Shown in pieces: positions 11,609-25,000 of a stretch of 64,000 bases of DNA. The position numbers and the translations under genes are program-made. A model generated the notes under the pieces. The model was not told the origin of the DNA. It made no database searches and was given only the letters and a program-made list of their open reading frames with translations. Origin of the DNA: Cruorifilaria tuberocauda (Eukaryota > Nematoda > Chromadorea > Rhabditida > Onchocercidae); assembly GCA_013365365.1 (NCBI GenBank), contig JABVXU010000186.1:37422-101421 (forward strand), given 5' to 3'. How positions within the stretch are numbered: the first letter of the stretch is position 1; the number at the start of each line of letters is the position of its first letter.

Positions 11609-13252
11609 TCATACAGCTTCACGTTTAAGTTTTTCAATTTGTTTTCGTATCGATTCAGCATCCTGTATAATTAGCATACTGAGTGTTGCATCCATAATTG
11701 CTTTTGGTATATCCGGACTTTTGAAATCAACGCACATCACGTAATCAACAATTGTTTTAGTGGAATCTTTGGGATGAATTCGAAAACGTCCACCACCAAG
11801 CACAATATGTCCGCTGAAATGATAATAATAATTTTTGTGATAAAGTTTGATAATGTAAATATGTTGTTGGTTAGAACTGATAATAAAAAAGTAATCTTTT
11901 AGAAATGAAAGAAATTATCAAATTAAAATGCTCTTTTTCTTTTATTCTTTTATAAATATTTTTTTCTTAAAAAATGATATTTGTGTTAAAGTTAAAATTA
12001 ATCTAAATTTATCAAAGGAAAATTGTTGTAAATGTTATCATTCTTTATGACAAAATTATCAAATTAAAAAAAATCTTCTACAGCCATAAAGAAAATGAGA
12101 GTTATGAATAAGATAAAATTAATTCAAGTTTGTTAAAACGATAAACTTTTTTTCTATATGCATAAAAATCGAATTTATGATAAAATACGAATTTAGTTTA
12201 AAGTTTAACATGACAAATATGCTATATATATTTATATCTCTAAGTTGGCTGAAATATCATGATTGATTTTATCAACAAAAAAAAAAAAACAGTACAAAAA
12301 TTAAGAGTGATAGTTGGAATACTTTTCATTCAAACACCACGTACCGTATTTTCTGCGGGTTATATTCAAAATCAGGGAGATCAATGCTTCGGGCAGCTTC
12401 GATAATTTCGTTATCAGCACGACGAAATGTGCGACACATTAGAAATTCACGACCTTTGATGCTTGAAATATCATTCATTGCATACTAAAAATATTATAGT
12501 TTAGGTCAAAAAAAAAATTAAAATTTGAAGTTTAGAAACAAAAATAAATGAAATGCATTTATCCTAAACCATAATTCCAATATCGATCTTTTCCTTTTTA
12601 ATCTCTCTTCAATGAAACTATTTTTTTTTTCTAAAATTTAATATTTAAAAAAAATTTTTTTTTCTTTTGCTAAATAATTTTAAAATTTGGAAAAATATTT
12701 ACATAAACAATATCGGTATTTGATGATAGATCAGCAATAATCTTAACAGTTGAGATATTTTTATTGTAATGAGTGATATCAACGAAATTTTCCCAATGTT
12801 CCACAAAAGCTTGTTGTAGGGGAAAATTGAAAATGGTCTGAAAAAAGAAAAAGAAGAAAAATAGTGGAATAACTAAATGTTAATTTCAATTTAAAAATAA
12901 TTTGATTAAAATTTATTTTGCTAAAATTATAAAACTTAATATTCTCTTCGTAAAGTTATTTTATATTGAGAATAAGATCCAATGATTTTACGTGATTTTC
13001 TTATATAGTATAAAATTCTAAAATTCTATAAAAAGTTCTTTTTTTTTCTTAAAAGATTACTCTCATAGTGAAAACTTTGCCCATTTTATAGCGTTTTGAA
13101 TAAACAACATCGTTTTTATTTGAAATTTTTTGCTTCCAACCATCGTGATCCTCAAAATCGGGCATATTAACAAGTTCCATCAGATCCCTCAACGCTTCAT
13201 TAGCTTGACGTATGCCTTCTTCATACTTCAATATTGAAAACATTTTAAGCAT
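11609..13252 (-). CDS. START-domain lipid-transfer protein
   Basis: Four exons give 223 aa: 13061-13252, 12703-12837, 12345-12484 and 11609-11813. All junctions are in phase with GT donors and TTTCAG or TTTTTAG acceptors. The protein is almost entirely one START fold, the family of StAR/STARD proteins that carry a single lipid or sterol between membranes. Family features visible are the YEEG-start helix, W-K-x-K followed by D-V-V-Y, the MGKVFTMR strand, the DIVYYAMND segment, the SIKGREFLMCR strand, and the long C-terminal helix starting after DFKSPDIPK. Similarity is closest by eye to the STARD1/STARD3 type, but the ligand cannot be read. There is no signal peptide or membrane anchor, so it is likely cytosolic. 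The ATG at 13252 was chosen because a TTTTTTTGTAG suitable for trans-splicing lies about 85 bases upstream (13337) and no upstream exon splices in phase. Confidence 0.88.
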
Positions 13253-14756
13253 TAAATTATTATCAAGATTTGAGATTATTCAAGTTCAAAGTCAGTAACT
13301 CAAAATTATTTGCTAATAATTTATTTGAAGTAAATGCTACAAAAAAATAAAATATAAAATTGTTTGATAGAAAATTAATGTCATTCAGAATTTATAGTAT
13401 TAATACCTCGTTTACAAGAAAACAATGAATGGAATATGCTAACTTTTTGATTATCACGGCTTCCACTCGAAGTATTTGTAGAAGTCATAGCTGAATGCAT
13501 TCTTTTTTTACGATTCACATGAAAAAAAAGGTCACAATAAAATTATTTGATAAGATATTCAATAATTATTCATATTTTCCGACGAAATCATACTATTGTA
13601 TTAGAAAAGTAATTCTGTACTTTAATAAATTTATTTTAGCATTATCGCTTTGGAATAAAATAGGAAAAATGCTATCATTTAAATGTATGCGTGATAAGCA
13701 TAGAGATAATGATAATGATTAAATCTTATTTATTATCAACAAAGCTTATCAATGGACTAAAATTTTATGCAGTAATAAGCAACACGTAAGGTAATGATAA
13801 TTAAAAGACATTGACTTATGATTTGAATAAAATATAGAATTGAAAAAATTTTGCACGATTAATTTTAAAAGTATGGTGGTAAAATTTAGATGATAATATT
13901 TTTTTTTAACTGATAATACAATGTTATGCAACCTTAAATTGCAATGAATATTTGATGGTGGAAGTTTTTTTCTTAACAGGTGTTATAAAAAGATGACATT
14001 TTCAAAATATATAACGAAATTTTCAATTTATCAATCTAAAGCTCGAATGAATAATGTTTGAACAAAAAATTAGAGGATAAATTCAAAACTTAGTAATTGC
14101 GAAAAGTTTTCTTGAAAACAAAAAAAAGGAAAAGATGTGTTCACATGAAATAAACAGAAAGGAAAATTAAAGGTATCATTCTGTTTGATATATTTAATTA
14201 TTTGGTAAACAAAGAAAAATAACGATAAATTTCAATCTTTATCACTTCAATCCATTATGTCATTAAATTTCAATTTTTATCACTAAGGTTTTATTGATTT
14301 TTGTTGTTCTTTTCAAACAGAATAAAAACTTAAATTGGAAATCAAACGAAAAAACACAAATAGTTTACGATATGCTAATGAACTGATAAAAATTTGTGAT
14401 AAAATTACAAATCATTGAAGGATTAAATGTTGTACACAATTTGAAATTTTTAAATTATTCCAACTAGATTCATTCTATAAAATTTGTTAGTAAGGAAAAG
14501 TTTTTCCCTATTCCTAAAAGTGATTGATAGCAAAGTAAATCGAATAAATGCTAAATTTATCAAACGCACATTCGGCTAGTACCAAAGCTATTAGATACTT
14601 ACTCATTTATTATTATTATTATTATCATTATTAGTTTATCATGGAAAGCGTTTCAATTAGCATAAGATAAGAATGATGAGATTTAAGATTGAAAAAATAC
14701 TAATTTAGCAATCTAACTTATACCTACTTGTTTGAGAAACTCGGTGATACACACAT

Positions 14757-14830
14757 TTACATCAAAAATCATCAAAAATACATCAAAAATACATAATTTA
14801 CATCAAAAATAGTATTTACATCAAAAATCC
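14757..14830. repeat. ATCAAAAAT tandem array
   Basis: Six copies of (AC)ATCAAAAAT at irregular 9-20 base spacing. Confidence 0.85.
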
Positions 14831-14959
14831 AAAACTTTGATGATTAAAAAAATTACTTTATAACTGATTACAAAAGTTGTATAGACAAAATTTTCAGCAT
14901 GGAAAAGATTATAAACATATGCATATGTATATATTTGTATATGTATCCTTGAGAAATAG

Positions 14960-15230
14960 GGCATGTTTCTGGCACTAGTGATAATAATAGTGATAACGGT
15001 ATATTCAATAAGAAAAAGGCCATCAATTTCCGGTATAGATAAAGATAATAATGGTGATAACAGCATATCCAACAAAAGGAAGGGCGTTAGTTTCCAGTAT
15101 TGGTGATGATAATAATGATAACGATACATTCGATAAAAAAAAGAGGACACTGATAATGATGATAACAGCGATAACGTTATATTCGATAAAAAAGTATGAG
15201 AAGAGTTTTCAGCATTAATAATGATAATAA
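14960..15230. repeat. Degenerate minisatellite, about 60-bp unit
   Basis: The word GATAACGGTATATTC, or a variant, followed by A-rich and GATAATAATG blocks recurs at 14991, 15055, 15116 and 15169, giving spacings of 64, 61 and 53. Copies have diverged. The long minus-strand open frame across it is a by-product of the repeat. Confidence 0.75.
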
Positions 15231-15570
15231 TAACATAATGTTAAGTTTATTTATCGAAAATGGCTATGAAAATTTATATTTAAATGGATGAATGGATGAA
15301 AGTTTTGCAAACAAATAGTAAATTTTACCTTTTATAACAATTATTAAACTTGTTTCAACAAATTAGATGATAAGTAACATTAGGAAAGTAAAATGATAAT
15401 AGCTGGTGTTTCGGACATGCAATTTCATCTTTCAATCACAACAACATATTGCAATTCAAATATCCGAGTAGTTAATATAGGATAATTGATTACTGGTTTT
15501 CCGAGAAAGAAGATAACCCGTTCTCTTTCTCTTTCTTCACTTCATTAATATTCTTTTTGAAGATTTTCAT

Positions 15571-15599
15571 CTCTCCCTCTCTCTCCCTCTCTCCCTCTC
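15571..15599. repeat. CCCTCTCT polypyrimidine repeat
   Basis: Another copy of the dispersed CTCTCCCTCTCTCC motif. A plain CT array follows at 15825-15844. Confidence 0.88.
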
Positions 15600-18394
15600 A
15601 CTGTACAGTAATTTGATAAAAAGTATGAAAATTAATCAGTATCATGTAAAAAAAGCAAAAATGAAATGAACACGATGTAATATTAATTATTTAATTTATT
15701 ATTTATTATCAAATAGGAATTAATTTTATTGTATTTATTTAAATTTAAATTATATAAATTCATTCATTGATTTATTTTATCCTTTTCCTTTTCTTTCTGC
15801 ATTCCCTTTTTCTCCAACTTTTTTTCTCTCTCTCTCTCTCTCTCGAAAAAGTCTTTGCAATTAAGTGAATATTGTTTTAGAAAAAAAGAAAATTATTTTG
15901 AGATAAAAAGTTTAAAAAAAATTGAATTAATCAAAAATGGAATACTAGAAATTATTTATGTTGAAAAAATTTTTAATTGGAAATTATAATTATAATTAAA
16001 ATCAAATTGTGGTTATATTGATTAACAGCAAATGATAAATATGATAAAGATTGAATTAAAAGAATTAAAAATCAAGCAAATGGCCTTTTGATGCATGCAT
16101 ATGTATTATCCAATCAATAGATATTGAACAATGAATGAATTAATGAACCATTTATAGTAAATTTCACGACTGAATTATCAGTTCGATGAGATGGATCCGT
16201 TTTTATTCAACAAACCGGTTTACACTTTTTGCTTATTCGTATCAGAATGCTGTTTCCAGTGTTTCACTTAAATGTTGCATCTCTTCCCTTTCAATATTGT
16301 TCTTAAGTCCTGTTTTTTTCGATTCTGTTATGCTAATACGTCAGATAGTACCTTTTTTCCCACTCGTTCGTTTATCATTTCATTATCAGCTGGCTTATGT
16401 GATTATGATATGATAGCATGACAGTTCTCGAGTTGATAATTTTAATAAAAACTTTTGAGACTTATCAATGAACCGAAAGTTATCTTTAAATGTTGCTGTA
16501 TTGATAATTTGCACAATTTAGAATTTTCTGCTAAATTTATCCGTTATTTAAAACTTTGTGGATTCTCCAAAAAAAAATATAATGATTAACAGTTTATACT
16601 TTAATCATACAATTAATAAATACAGTTCGAAATCATTAAAATTGAAAATTAAAAGATTAATTAAAAAAGATTGAATTTCAGTAAACGATTCCTCCATATT
16701 ATAATTTACACTATTAATAAAATAATTTACGAAAAAGCGAAAAAAGGAGGAATCACACTTTTGTAAAATTCATTTGTTGATAATTAGGCTAAATTTTTGT
16801 GAATAATTTTTTTTTTCTCAGAAAATTTGTACTTTATCAGTGATATTTTCGTGCAATCCAAAATCGAAATTATGAAAATTTATCATTGAACTGAAATCCA
16901 ATATTATAAAATTTGAAAATTTCATTAAACTTATACGAAATAATTCATGAAAGTAATTATTTAATGAGAATTTGGTTAATGAGAAGTATTCTTTAACAGG
17001 TAAATTTCTTTTTTTTCAAGTACCACTGATTGCCTATTACATTAAGTGCTTATTCATTAATAATGGAAATATATAAAGTGTTGCTCAAACTGCTCTACGA
17101 GATAAAATACTTATCATTAACAATCTCAACACTTATCTTATCATTCTGAATCTTTTGTCTTACAATCTACATTCTTCCTTAAATCCTCAACCAGAAGTCT
17201 CAAGCAACAACATTCTTCTGAACCATCATGTTGTTAAATCGTCTTAAGCCATTTCCTGATAATTGTCTTATAACATTAACAAGAATTTAATCACTTTATC
17301 AAATGATAAGATTTCCATTGCTATTTGATTTGCATTACATTAAAAGTTACTTCTGGAAAATAAAAAAATATTTCAAATTTGATAACAATGAAAATTTTCA
17401 TGAATGATAACATAATAAATAACCAAACAAAAAAGAAGGGAAGAGAAAAAAGAGGAAGAAAAAATAATTCACAAAACGGAGATATTTAAGACCAAATTTA
17501 AAGATTAAATGAAATAATGAATTTATCGATATCACAGTATTGATTTTTTGTAATTTGATATTGATTGGTTGAGAAGTATCGAAACTTTAACCGAAAATTT
17601 TTAATATTTATGTTTTTTTAACGCATTCAAGGTAAACAATGTGAAATTTGAGAAAATTTCATCGTCAAAATTTTTTTTTGTTTTTAAATTAAAACTTTTT
17701 CCCTGAATTCTATAAGTTATTCTTTTATTAATTAAGAAGAAGAAATTTATATTTTTTAAAAATTATTTCATTTCCAATTTGTGAATTTAGGCGACAAAAA
17801 CACTTTCATGAATACAAGAAGCAAAAGTGAAAACAAGAATGAACCAGGAATGAATATGGAAAAAAGAAGCATTGTTTCAGTTGAATTACAAATTATCATA
17901 AGGTTGAAATACATGTCGTAATCATTTATTATCATTCATGATCAGATAATAGTTCCACTACTTGTCACTTATTTTTTATTCCTTTAAATTTCGTATTTTC
18001 GTTTCGTTTATATATATTGTTGATAGCAATTATGTATCTCATATAATTTAAATCAATTCATTTATGGAAAAGAGATAATCTGATTGGTTATATTTGGAAA
18101 CAAAAAAACTCTTTCATTATTTTCTAAATGGATGAAGATTGAAGAAGAATGGTTAGAATTGAATCAAAGAAAATTAATTAATTTACATTTAATTTTTGAA
18201 ATTTCAAAATAATTCATTTTTATTTATTCGCTTGTACGGATATGTAACAAAGAACAAACTATTAATTTTTTTTTCAGACTCTAAAAAGTTTCCTCTAAAA
18301 ATAAACTTTACGACTTTTATCTTCAATTTGTCAGAATAAGATATACAATAAATTATGACAATTATTAATTGTAATCATAGCAATATAGTAATTG

Positions 18395-21300
18395 TCACTG
18401 CTTGATTGTTACAGGAATGGTTTCAGTTTTATCATTTATTTGTGCCACAGACCAACCTCGAGTACTGGAACATCGGTTAAATTTTTGATTCTGAAATGAT
18501 GTCGTACTGAAAAGTGATGATTTCTGTGTAATTGAACGATTCAGATTTCCAATACGATGCAAATATTTTTTCTGCTGACAGGTACATTTCCGGTACCAAA
18601 CATGTACGGTGGCAAAAAGCTTCCGCCTGAAATGAACGGATAATTCATTGAAATTTTCTCAGCTTTACTTCTCCTCGTTTCACTTTCTCTTTCTTTCTCC
18701 CTTTCCCTCTCCTTCTCTCTCTCTCTCTCTCTCTTCTCATCTTTTGAGACGAAAAAAAAGCAAAATGATAAAACGAAATAATAATGATTACTTATGATTT
18801 GTCAAATCTACAACTTATTGATTTTTTTTTTGCTCATTATCACTTGGTAATTGAAATTGAAAAGTTGAAGTTAAAATAATTTTAAATTTTACAAAATTTT
18901 TCTAAGTTAAAAATTTAATTTAATTGTCAAAAAAAAAAAGAAAAACGATACAATTATAATTTACCTGAAAGAAGTACTCGTTAAGCAGAAAAGTACCACA
19001 TTCAACATTTTTCCGGTAAGTACCAAAGAATTGGTAATGCAGGATATTTTAGCAAATGTTTCTGTTTTTGCATCACTAATTATTTTTTCATAAAGAAATA
19101 ATATTGCAGACGGTAATTGTGTTATCGTAAAGCATGATATTATAGCTGCAATTGTTACTGTCATTTTTCGTTCTTGTTCACAAAAATTGCTTGATGCTGG
19201 TCCAAGTGATGCTTCTTCATTTTTTGCCTACAATTATTGATAAAAATTGACGTATTAAATGAAATTTTGTAAAACTTTTAAACAAATCAATCTTATATAC
19301 TTTTACTGTAATTATAATTTATCGTAGTTGTAATTTGTTGTAATTGTAATTTATTGTAATCTTTATCATTAAGAATATCTATATTGAGACGAGTTACTGT
19401 ACGAATACAAAATTTTCAATTAGCTGTGAAAAAAAAACAAATCTTTTTTCGCAGAATGAATACGCTCAATTGTATTACTATCATAATGTATTAAAATAAT
19501 GTGCTAATTGGTCGTGATAATCATGGTTAAATTAAATGATTATAGCAATCGTAGCTAAGTTTCAGAACTTACTGTTTAGCTAACTAGCAGTTAATTAAAT
19601 AATTATAGGCTTTTTTTAATTTTGTGCAAATTTCGTTTTACTGAGGAGGGATAGCGAATATATATTTTCCCTCATTCGTTCCCAACCTTTTTTCTTCATT
19701 TCTTTCATTTTGTTTCAAATAAAATTAAGCTGTAATAAAATGTCAGAAGTTTTGAATTATTTCTCTTCCGACATTCCAAATTTTGATATTTAATTTATCT
19801 CGAAAATTTATGTTAATTTAAATTTAATTGATACTTAAAATCTCTCTTTCTGGATTCCTTTTTTCTTTAATGAAATTGTTAACTTAAAAATGTTAACAAT
19901 ATCAAACATCAGCCATATTTGCATTAAAATTATACACTACATATAAATTAAATTATTGCAAGAATTTTCAATTCGTTATCAGAAATTATTTCGTCTGTTT
20001 TGTAAGAAATTTAAATTTAATCAGAAAATTGATAATTCTAAAATAATCATAAGTAATACCTGTTGAGTTCTAATTTGTAATAGACGTATTAAATATACAT
20101 TAAGAAAAGCAACAATGAATACAGGAATGATAACTCCAATAAATGCATTTGCAATAACACTTGTATTAATGTAAAAAACAAATCGATTGGATGGTTGATC
20201 GTATGGTACTAAACCAAATTCAGTCCAATTCCAGGTTACTGGTAAACATTTCACGTATACTTGGGTCATATTGCATACCCATAAAACAGCACAGCGATAG
20301 GAAAAATGATGATAGCTAAAGTTTTCATTTATTTTACAATCAAATTTAAAACAAATTATTTATAATTATTTAACTTATAATATAATTCACATTTTCATAT
20401 GTAAGAAATTTTTTCGTAATCATTAATTTATCATATTATTAGAAAAAATATAGATTTAGAATATCTGATTCCTAACTGATCAATAATGTTTGCTTATATG
20501 TGGAAGAAGAAGATTACTGCTAAATTGAAATTTTTGTTTCTTCCACGTTATAATACAGTATACAACAGGAATACTGTAAGTGTATTTGTGTTTTATTTGT
20601 GTACAGTAATGAATAAAGTAAATAACCAGGTTAATATTAATGTAAATGCAAGTATCGCGGTTATGATAATCACTGATTCCAATGCCTGAAAAAAAAGCAG
20701 AAAACGATAGATTGAAATTAAGCTTATATCACTGTATTGTTTCATCGATTGAATGCTTTTCATACAGTAATAAATAATCTTCATTTTTTGCTTTATCAGA
20801 ATTTCAATTAGAATCATTTACAAAAATCCCTTTGTATTTTATTTGTATAATGAATAAAATAAATAACCAGGTTAATATTAGTGTAAGTGCAAGTATCCCG
20901 GTTAAACGTAAATAAATATTATTAAAAAAACTCTTTGAAATTATTAAAATTGCTCACGTGATATTGTTTTAATGATCGAAATGGAAATTTAATTATCAAT
21001 AATCGTTCAGCTGATACTGCAAGCACAATCCTGAAATTTAAAAAACCGGATTGACAAAACTTTATCTAATGAATTAAAATAAATTATTTAAAGCTTAAAT
21101 ACGATTTTCATATATTCTCATAAACATCATGTCAGTTTTCATAGATTTAATTTATTAATTAACAAACCATATAGCAGAACAAGAGAACCAATTTGCTAAT
21201 GCTGCAAAGTGAGTTTTTGTATGCGCAAAAATTATGCGGAATGTTGTACTTTCGTAAAATTGTGGTAATGCTGATAAGCCCGTAGGTAACATGAAGATGA

Positions 21301-21668
21301 ATACGGCCATATCAGCGAATGCTAATGCTGCTAATAGATGATTTGCTCTAAATGATAAATCAATGATAATAATGATAAGTGAATGATAAATGAACAAATA
21401 AAATTGCATAATATTGCTGTTATTGTGATTTGAATTATTGATGAGGTATACAATATGATTAACTATCGGAATATTATTCGCTTCCTCTTCGTTCCAGTTT
21501 CACCTCAGAATATTCTTAATTTTAACGATTTTTAAATTTACGAAAAATGAAAATTAATTCAAATCCGGAATTTTTTTTTTACCGATTTCGCATACTTCGA
21601 TTGAGTAGTACTGATAAAGTTAATGTATTGCCGATAATTGTTACAGCAAATTGGATTGGAAATGCTGT
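18395..21668 (-). CDS. Rhodopsin-class GPCR, partial at N-terminus
   Basis: Exons in order: 21583-21668 (TM1, with the GN motif in IIGNTLTL), 21168-21347 (TM2-TM3, LLAALAFADMAVF), 20958-21030 (end of TM3 with SAERLLIIKF in place of DRY, and ICL2), 20605-20685 (TM4), 20060-20315 (ECL2 and TM5), 18965-19227 (ICL3, TM6 and TM7) and 18395-18626 (cytoplasmic tail, stop TGA). TM7 ends NVVLFCLTSTSFR, a pattern common in nematode peptide receptors of the FMRFamide-receptor-like group. The ligand is unknown, and peptide is the best guess. No N-terminal exon carrying an ATG was found up to 30 kb, so the first exon is distant or unrecognised. The TM4-to-TM5 junction is the weak point: the only donor (ACT|GTACAC) leaves phase 0, whereas the TM5 exon needs phase 2. 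A missed mini-exon or a sequence error is possible. Confidence 0.87.
18685..18735. repeat. CT-rich tract in GPCR intron
   Basis: TTTCTCCCTTTCCCTCTCC followed by a CT run, inside the intron before the last GPCR exon. Confidence 0.85.
20831..20905 (-). pseudogene. Decayed partial copy of the GPCR TM4 exon
   Basis: This segment, in the intron between the TM3 and TM4 exons, matches 20585-20663 over about 75 bases, including CTTGCACTTACACTAATATT (minus strand) against the real exon's variant. It keeps an open frame (LALTLILTWLF) but lacks the 5' half of the exon. It also lacks the GTAC that supplies the real donor and has no acceptor. It is therefore a non-functional tandem duplicate lying about 240 bp from the original. 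Confidence 0.8.
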
Positions 21669-23490
21669 CTAAAATGATATCGACAACATTAATCATTTCG
21701 AATTATCAAACAATAATGTTTTTCCTTTTATTAAGAATGTTTCTTTTTAAATTAATTTTTGTTTATATATGAAAAAGAAAACTCTTTTTGAGATAAATAG
21801 TTTTTAAATAACTAAGGTAAATATTTTATTTTTGATTCTAATTGGATAGAAATTTAGAAATTGAAACCAATTTGAAATGGGTGTTTTAGATTAAACGGAA
21901 AGTTCTTTCTCTGAAGTACTTAATTCAAATTAAGAATAAAGTTTCAATTTTGTTTGCTATAGCATACATTTTCTTTGAAGCTTTATTAAATGAAAAATAA
22001 AATGGAACATTGAAAATACACAAATAAATAGTCTATTAAAATTAGTTCAATTAATAAAATTGAAAAATTGACTTCCTTGATGTAACAGTTACTAAATATT
22101 TTGTTTACTAGAATTTTGTTTCTTTAATTGTTCGTTTGACTTCCGTCAATTTAATTTTTAAACGTTATAATTTCAAATTCACAAATTTTAAATATTCTTA
22201 TCAATAAAAATTTATTTATCAGTGATTCTTGAAGCAATTCGTTTTAAATTTATTAAGTTTCTAAAGCATAATAAAATTATTTTGGTAAACATGCATTTTA
22301 AAGAAAAAATTCATTATTTCTGGTATGATCATTTCTGGTAAAGCTATATCAGTTTGTTTACATTTTTTTTATTTTTTAAATTAAAGTAAAAAAATGTTAA
22401 AACAACATTGCAATATTAGGATATTTTTGATTAACAATTTTTTAAATTTCGTTTTTGATTTTTTTTTTCTTTTAGTTTTAAAACTATCAAGTTTTGTCAC
22501 ATTTTCTTCATTGGAAAATAACAATCATTAATCTTCCCATTTCTTTTTATTTTTTTTTTTACTTTTTCAATCATAAAATAGGCCTCACTTATTGACAAAT
22601 AAAACATTTTGTCAAGAAATGGATGCATATTTTAGTAAGATCTCCAGGGTTTTGTAAAACTTTTTCAAATAGTTGTCGACTGACTTTTTTTTTCGCAATT
22701 TTAAAACTTACAGAAAATTGGAGCATTTTGAAACAATTGAAATTGAAAACAAAATTGATAAATGTTTAACAATTTTTCATTATCAATAAAAAAAAAAATT
22801 ATTAAGCATCAAAGATTTGTTGCGCAGTATAGTATTGGAAAAATTGAAATGATAAATTTGTTACAATTTTTTCGCTTTCGTTTTTTCTTTATTTTTATCA
22901 TTCTTTGCTCATTCAGTATTCAAAAGTTTTCTTCTTATTCTTCAACTATTTCGAAATAATCTGTCAAAATTTGAAAAATATTGCACATAATTTTCCATTT
23001 CCAATGCTTTCCAATACTTGGCAAATTTTGTTTTCTTCTGGAATTAAACGAAAACGAACGTTTGAAAGAAATTTCGCAGGAAGAAACAGAAAGAAAATAT
23101 TATTGTTCAATCAGAAAGTTATATCTGTAAAAAGAAACATAAGTAATATGCTAGTAATTGAGGCTAATTTTATCAAATTAAACAGAATTTCATTTCAAAA
23201 TGATAAGGAAAAGAAAACGGGAAATGATGCTTCTCTTAAAGTAACTAAATTTTATTAAATTAAGTAGATTTTATTTTTCAAAAATTCGTACCAAATATAT
23301 TCAACTGAATGTGAACTATAAATTGTTGATAAGTGCCTTGGCAAAATTTTAAATAAAGTTAACTTATTATAATTATTATCGGTATAATAACAATAACATG
23401 AACTGTTTATTGTTCTTTTACTAAAATCATTTCAAGTATATTAAATATTAAGTAATAAACATATTAAGCAGTTGAAATGTGCTGAACGTG

Positions 23491-23735
23491 GTACTTATAA
23501 TAATTATAATATAATATAATAATAATGCAGTATAATATAACGATTATAATAATGATAATAATAATATAATAATGATAATATAAAAATTGTAATATAATAA
23601 TATAATGAGAATATAATAACTATAATAATAATATCGTAATATTATAGTAATATAATATAGTATAATATGACAATTACGATGCGATAATATATTAATAATA
23701 TAATATAATAATATAATGTAATAATCTAAATACTG
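23491..23735. repeat. TAATATAATA low-complexity tract
   Basis: About 245 bases made almost only of A and T in permuted ATAATAATATAATA words, with very few G or C. Confidence 0.9.
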
Positions 23736-24784
23736 GAAGCAAATTTGCTGCAAACTTTGTTCATTAAGTTTTTCATCAGGTTTAAATGAAAAATTTATTC
23801 ATTTATTATTATCAGATACGAATTTTCACTCAGATCACTCATATCTAAATTAGTTACGAAAATCAATGCTCTAAGTTTATTTCATTAATAGTTTCTAAAT
23901 TTCTGCTAGTCGAAAAGGTATTATCTAAAAAACTAATCAAGCACGAAGCATTATCAATACAAGTAATGAAAAAATCTGTTTGTGCAAATGTCATCTAAAT
24001 TTAATTTATTCCTAACGCAATAAAAAAAAAAGAAAAGTTTAAGCAAAAATTGATTGTATTTGTTTGTGATATCCTAAATGACTGAATAACTTTACTTTTA
24101 GCATGATACGTTTCTGCTTACGCTATTGACGTAAACGAATGAATTGGCAATGAAGCTCCAATTAACATAGTAGAAATAACAAAGTATGAATTAAAATCCG
24201 AGTATTCTTAAAAGCTTGATTAAAATAATTTGAAATTTAAATTTAAATTTTTGCATTTTCTACTTATTTCCTTTTTCTGAAGCAATTAATCAATAATTTA
24301 AAGAAGGAATTGCACTAAATTAATTTCTTTTAGAGCAATAAATTTGCTTTTCAATAATAGCTTTTTTTGATAATTTCATTCTTTCCTCTCTTTTCCAACT
24401 AATAAAACGAAAAAAATGTTTTTAAATAACAATGGAAAAATGAATTCATTGATAAGATAGCATTTAAAGAGTCAAATTTATTATAAATGCATAATGTAAT
24501 TAAGAAATGATATGCTCAAGACAAATTCTCTAAATGAAATATAATTTTTTTCAAAAGCATAAAATCTTTTTTCCTTTGTTCTAAAAAACAATTCATGTAG
24601 AACATGTAGAAACTATCGAAAGGCAAATTAAATTTGCTTGAAATGCAATCATTTCTTCTTTTCTTACTTTTTTAAAATACAGTAATTTAGAGAAAAGCTA
24701 AAAATATGATGCAAATATTACAAAAGTTAAGTGCTTAAACAATTTTTGAGCAGGTATATGTGAATGAAATGTGAATTTGTGGTA

Positions 24785-25000
24785 AAAATTAAAAATTTAT
24801 TTGGGAAAATAATGAAGAATAGTCAAGCGGTCAATTAAAGTTTTAATAGATAATTTTATTATTGATAAATGATTGATTAAAATTTCAAATTATTAATTAA
24901 TCATTTGTTCTGACAAGGTAAAATGCTTATCAGTCATGCGTAAAGCAAATTGTAATTTATCACAAATTATCTCAAATTTAGGCATAATTTTTCGAATAAA
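24785..25000 (+). pseudogene. Relic duplicate of coiled-coil gene exon-intron-exon block
   Basis: 24811-24950 aligns with 37084-37236 inside the coiled-coil gene. Shared words are AATGAAGAATAGTCAAG, TTTTAATAGATAATTTT, ATTGATAAATGATTGATTAA and CTTATCA-TCATGC. The match covers the end of one exon, the whole intron (with a deletion of roughly 25 bases) and the start of the next exon, so it arose by DNA duplication rather than retrotransposition. Splice sites and frame are destroyed. Fainter similarity continues to about 25000. Confidence 0.75.

Larger units (their letters stand above)
13253..18394. other. Intergenic A+T-rich DNA with tandem repeats
   Basis: No supported coding exon. The left end holds the likely 5' UTR of the START gene and the right end the 3' UTR of the GPCR. 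It includes an ACATCAAAAAT array, a degenerate minisatellite and polypyrimidine tracts. Confidence 0.55.

Noticed and set aside
13407..13500. Possible upstream exon of the START gene beginning MHSAMTSTNTSS
   Set aside because: It ends at a plausible donor but in phase 1, and every acceptor before the START exon then runs into a stop. The downstream ATG is preferred.
14821..15150. 109-codon minus-strand frame
   Set aside because: It runs through the degenerate minisatellite and has repeat-derived composition.
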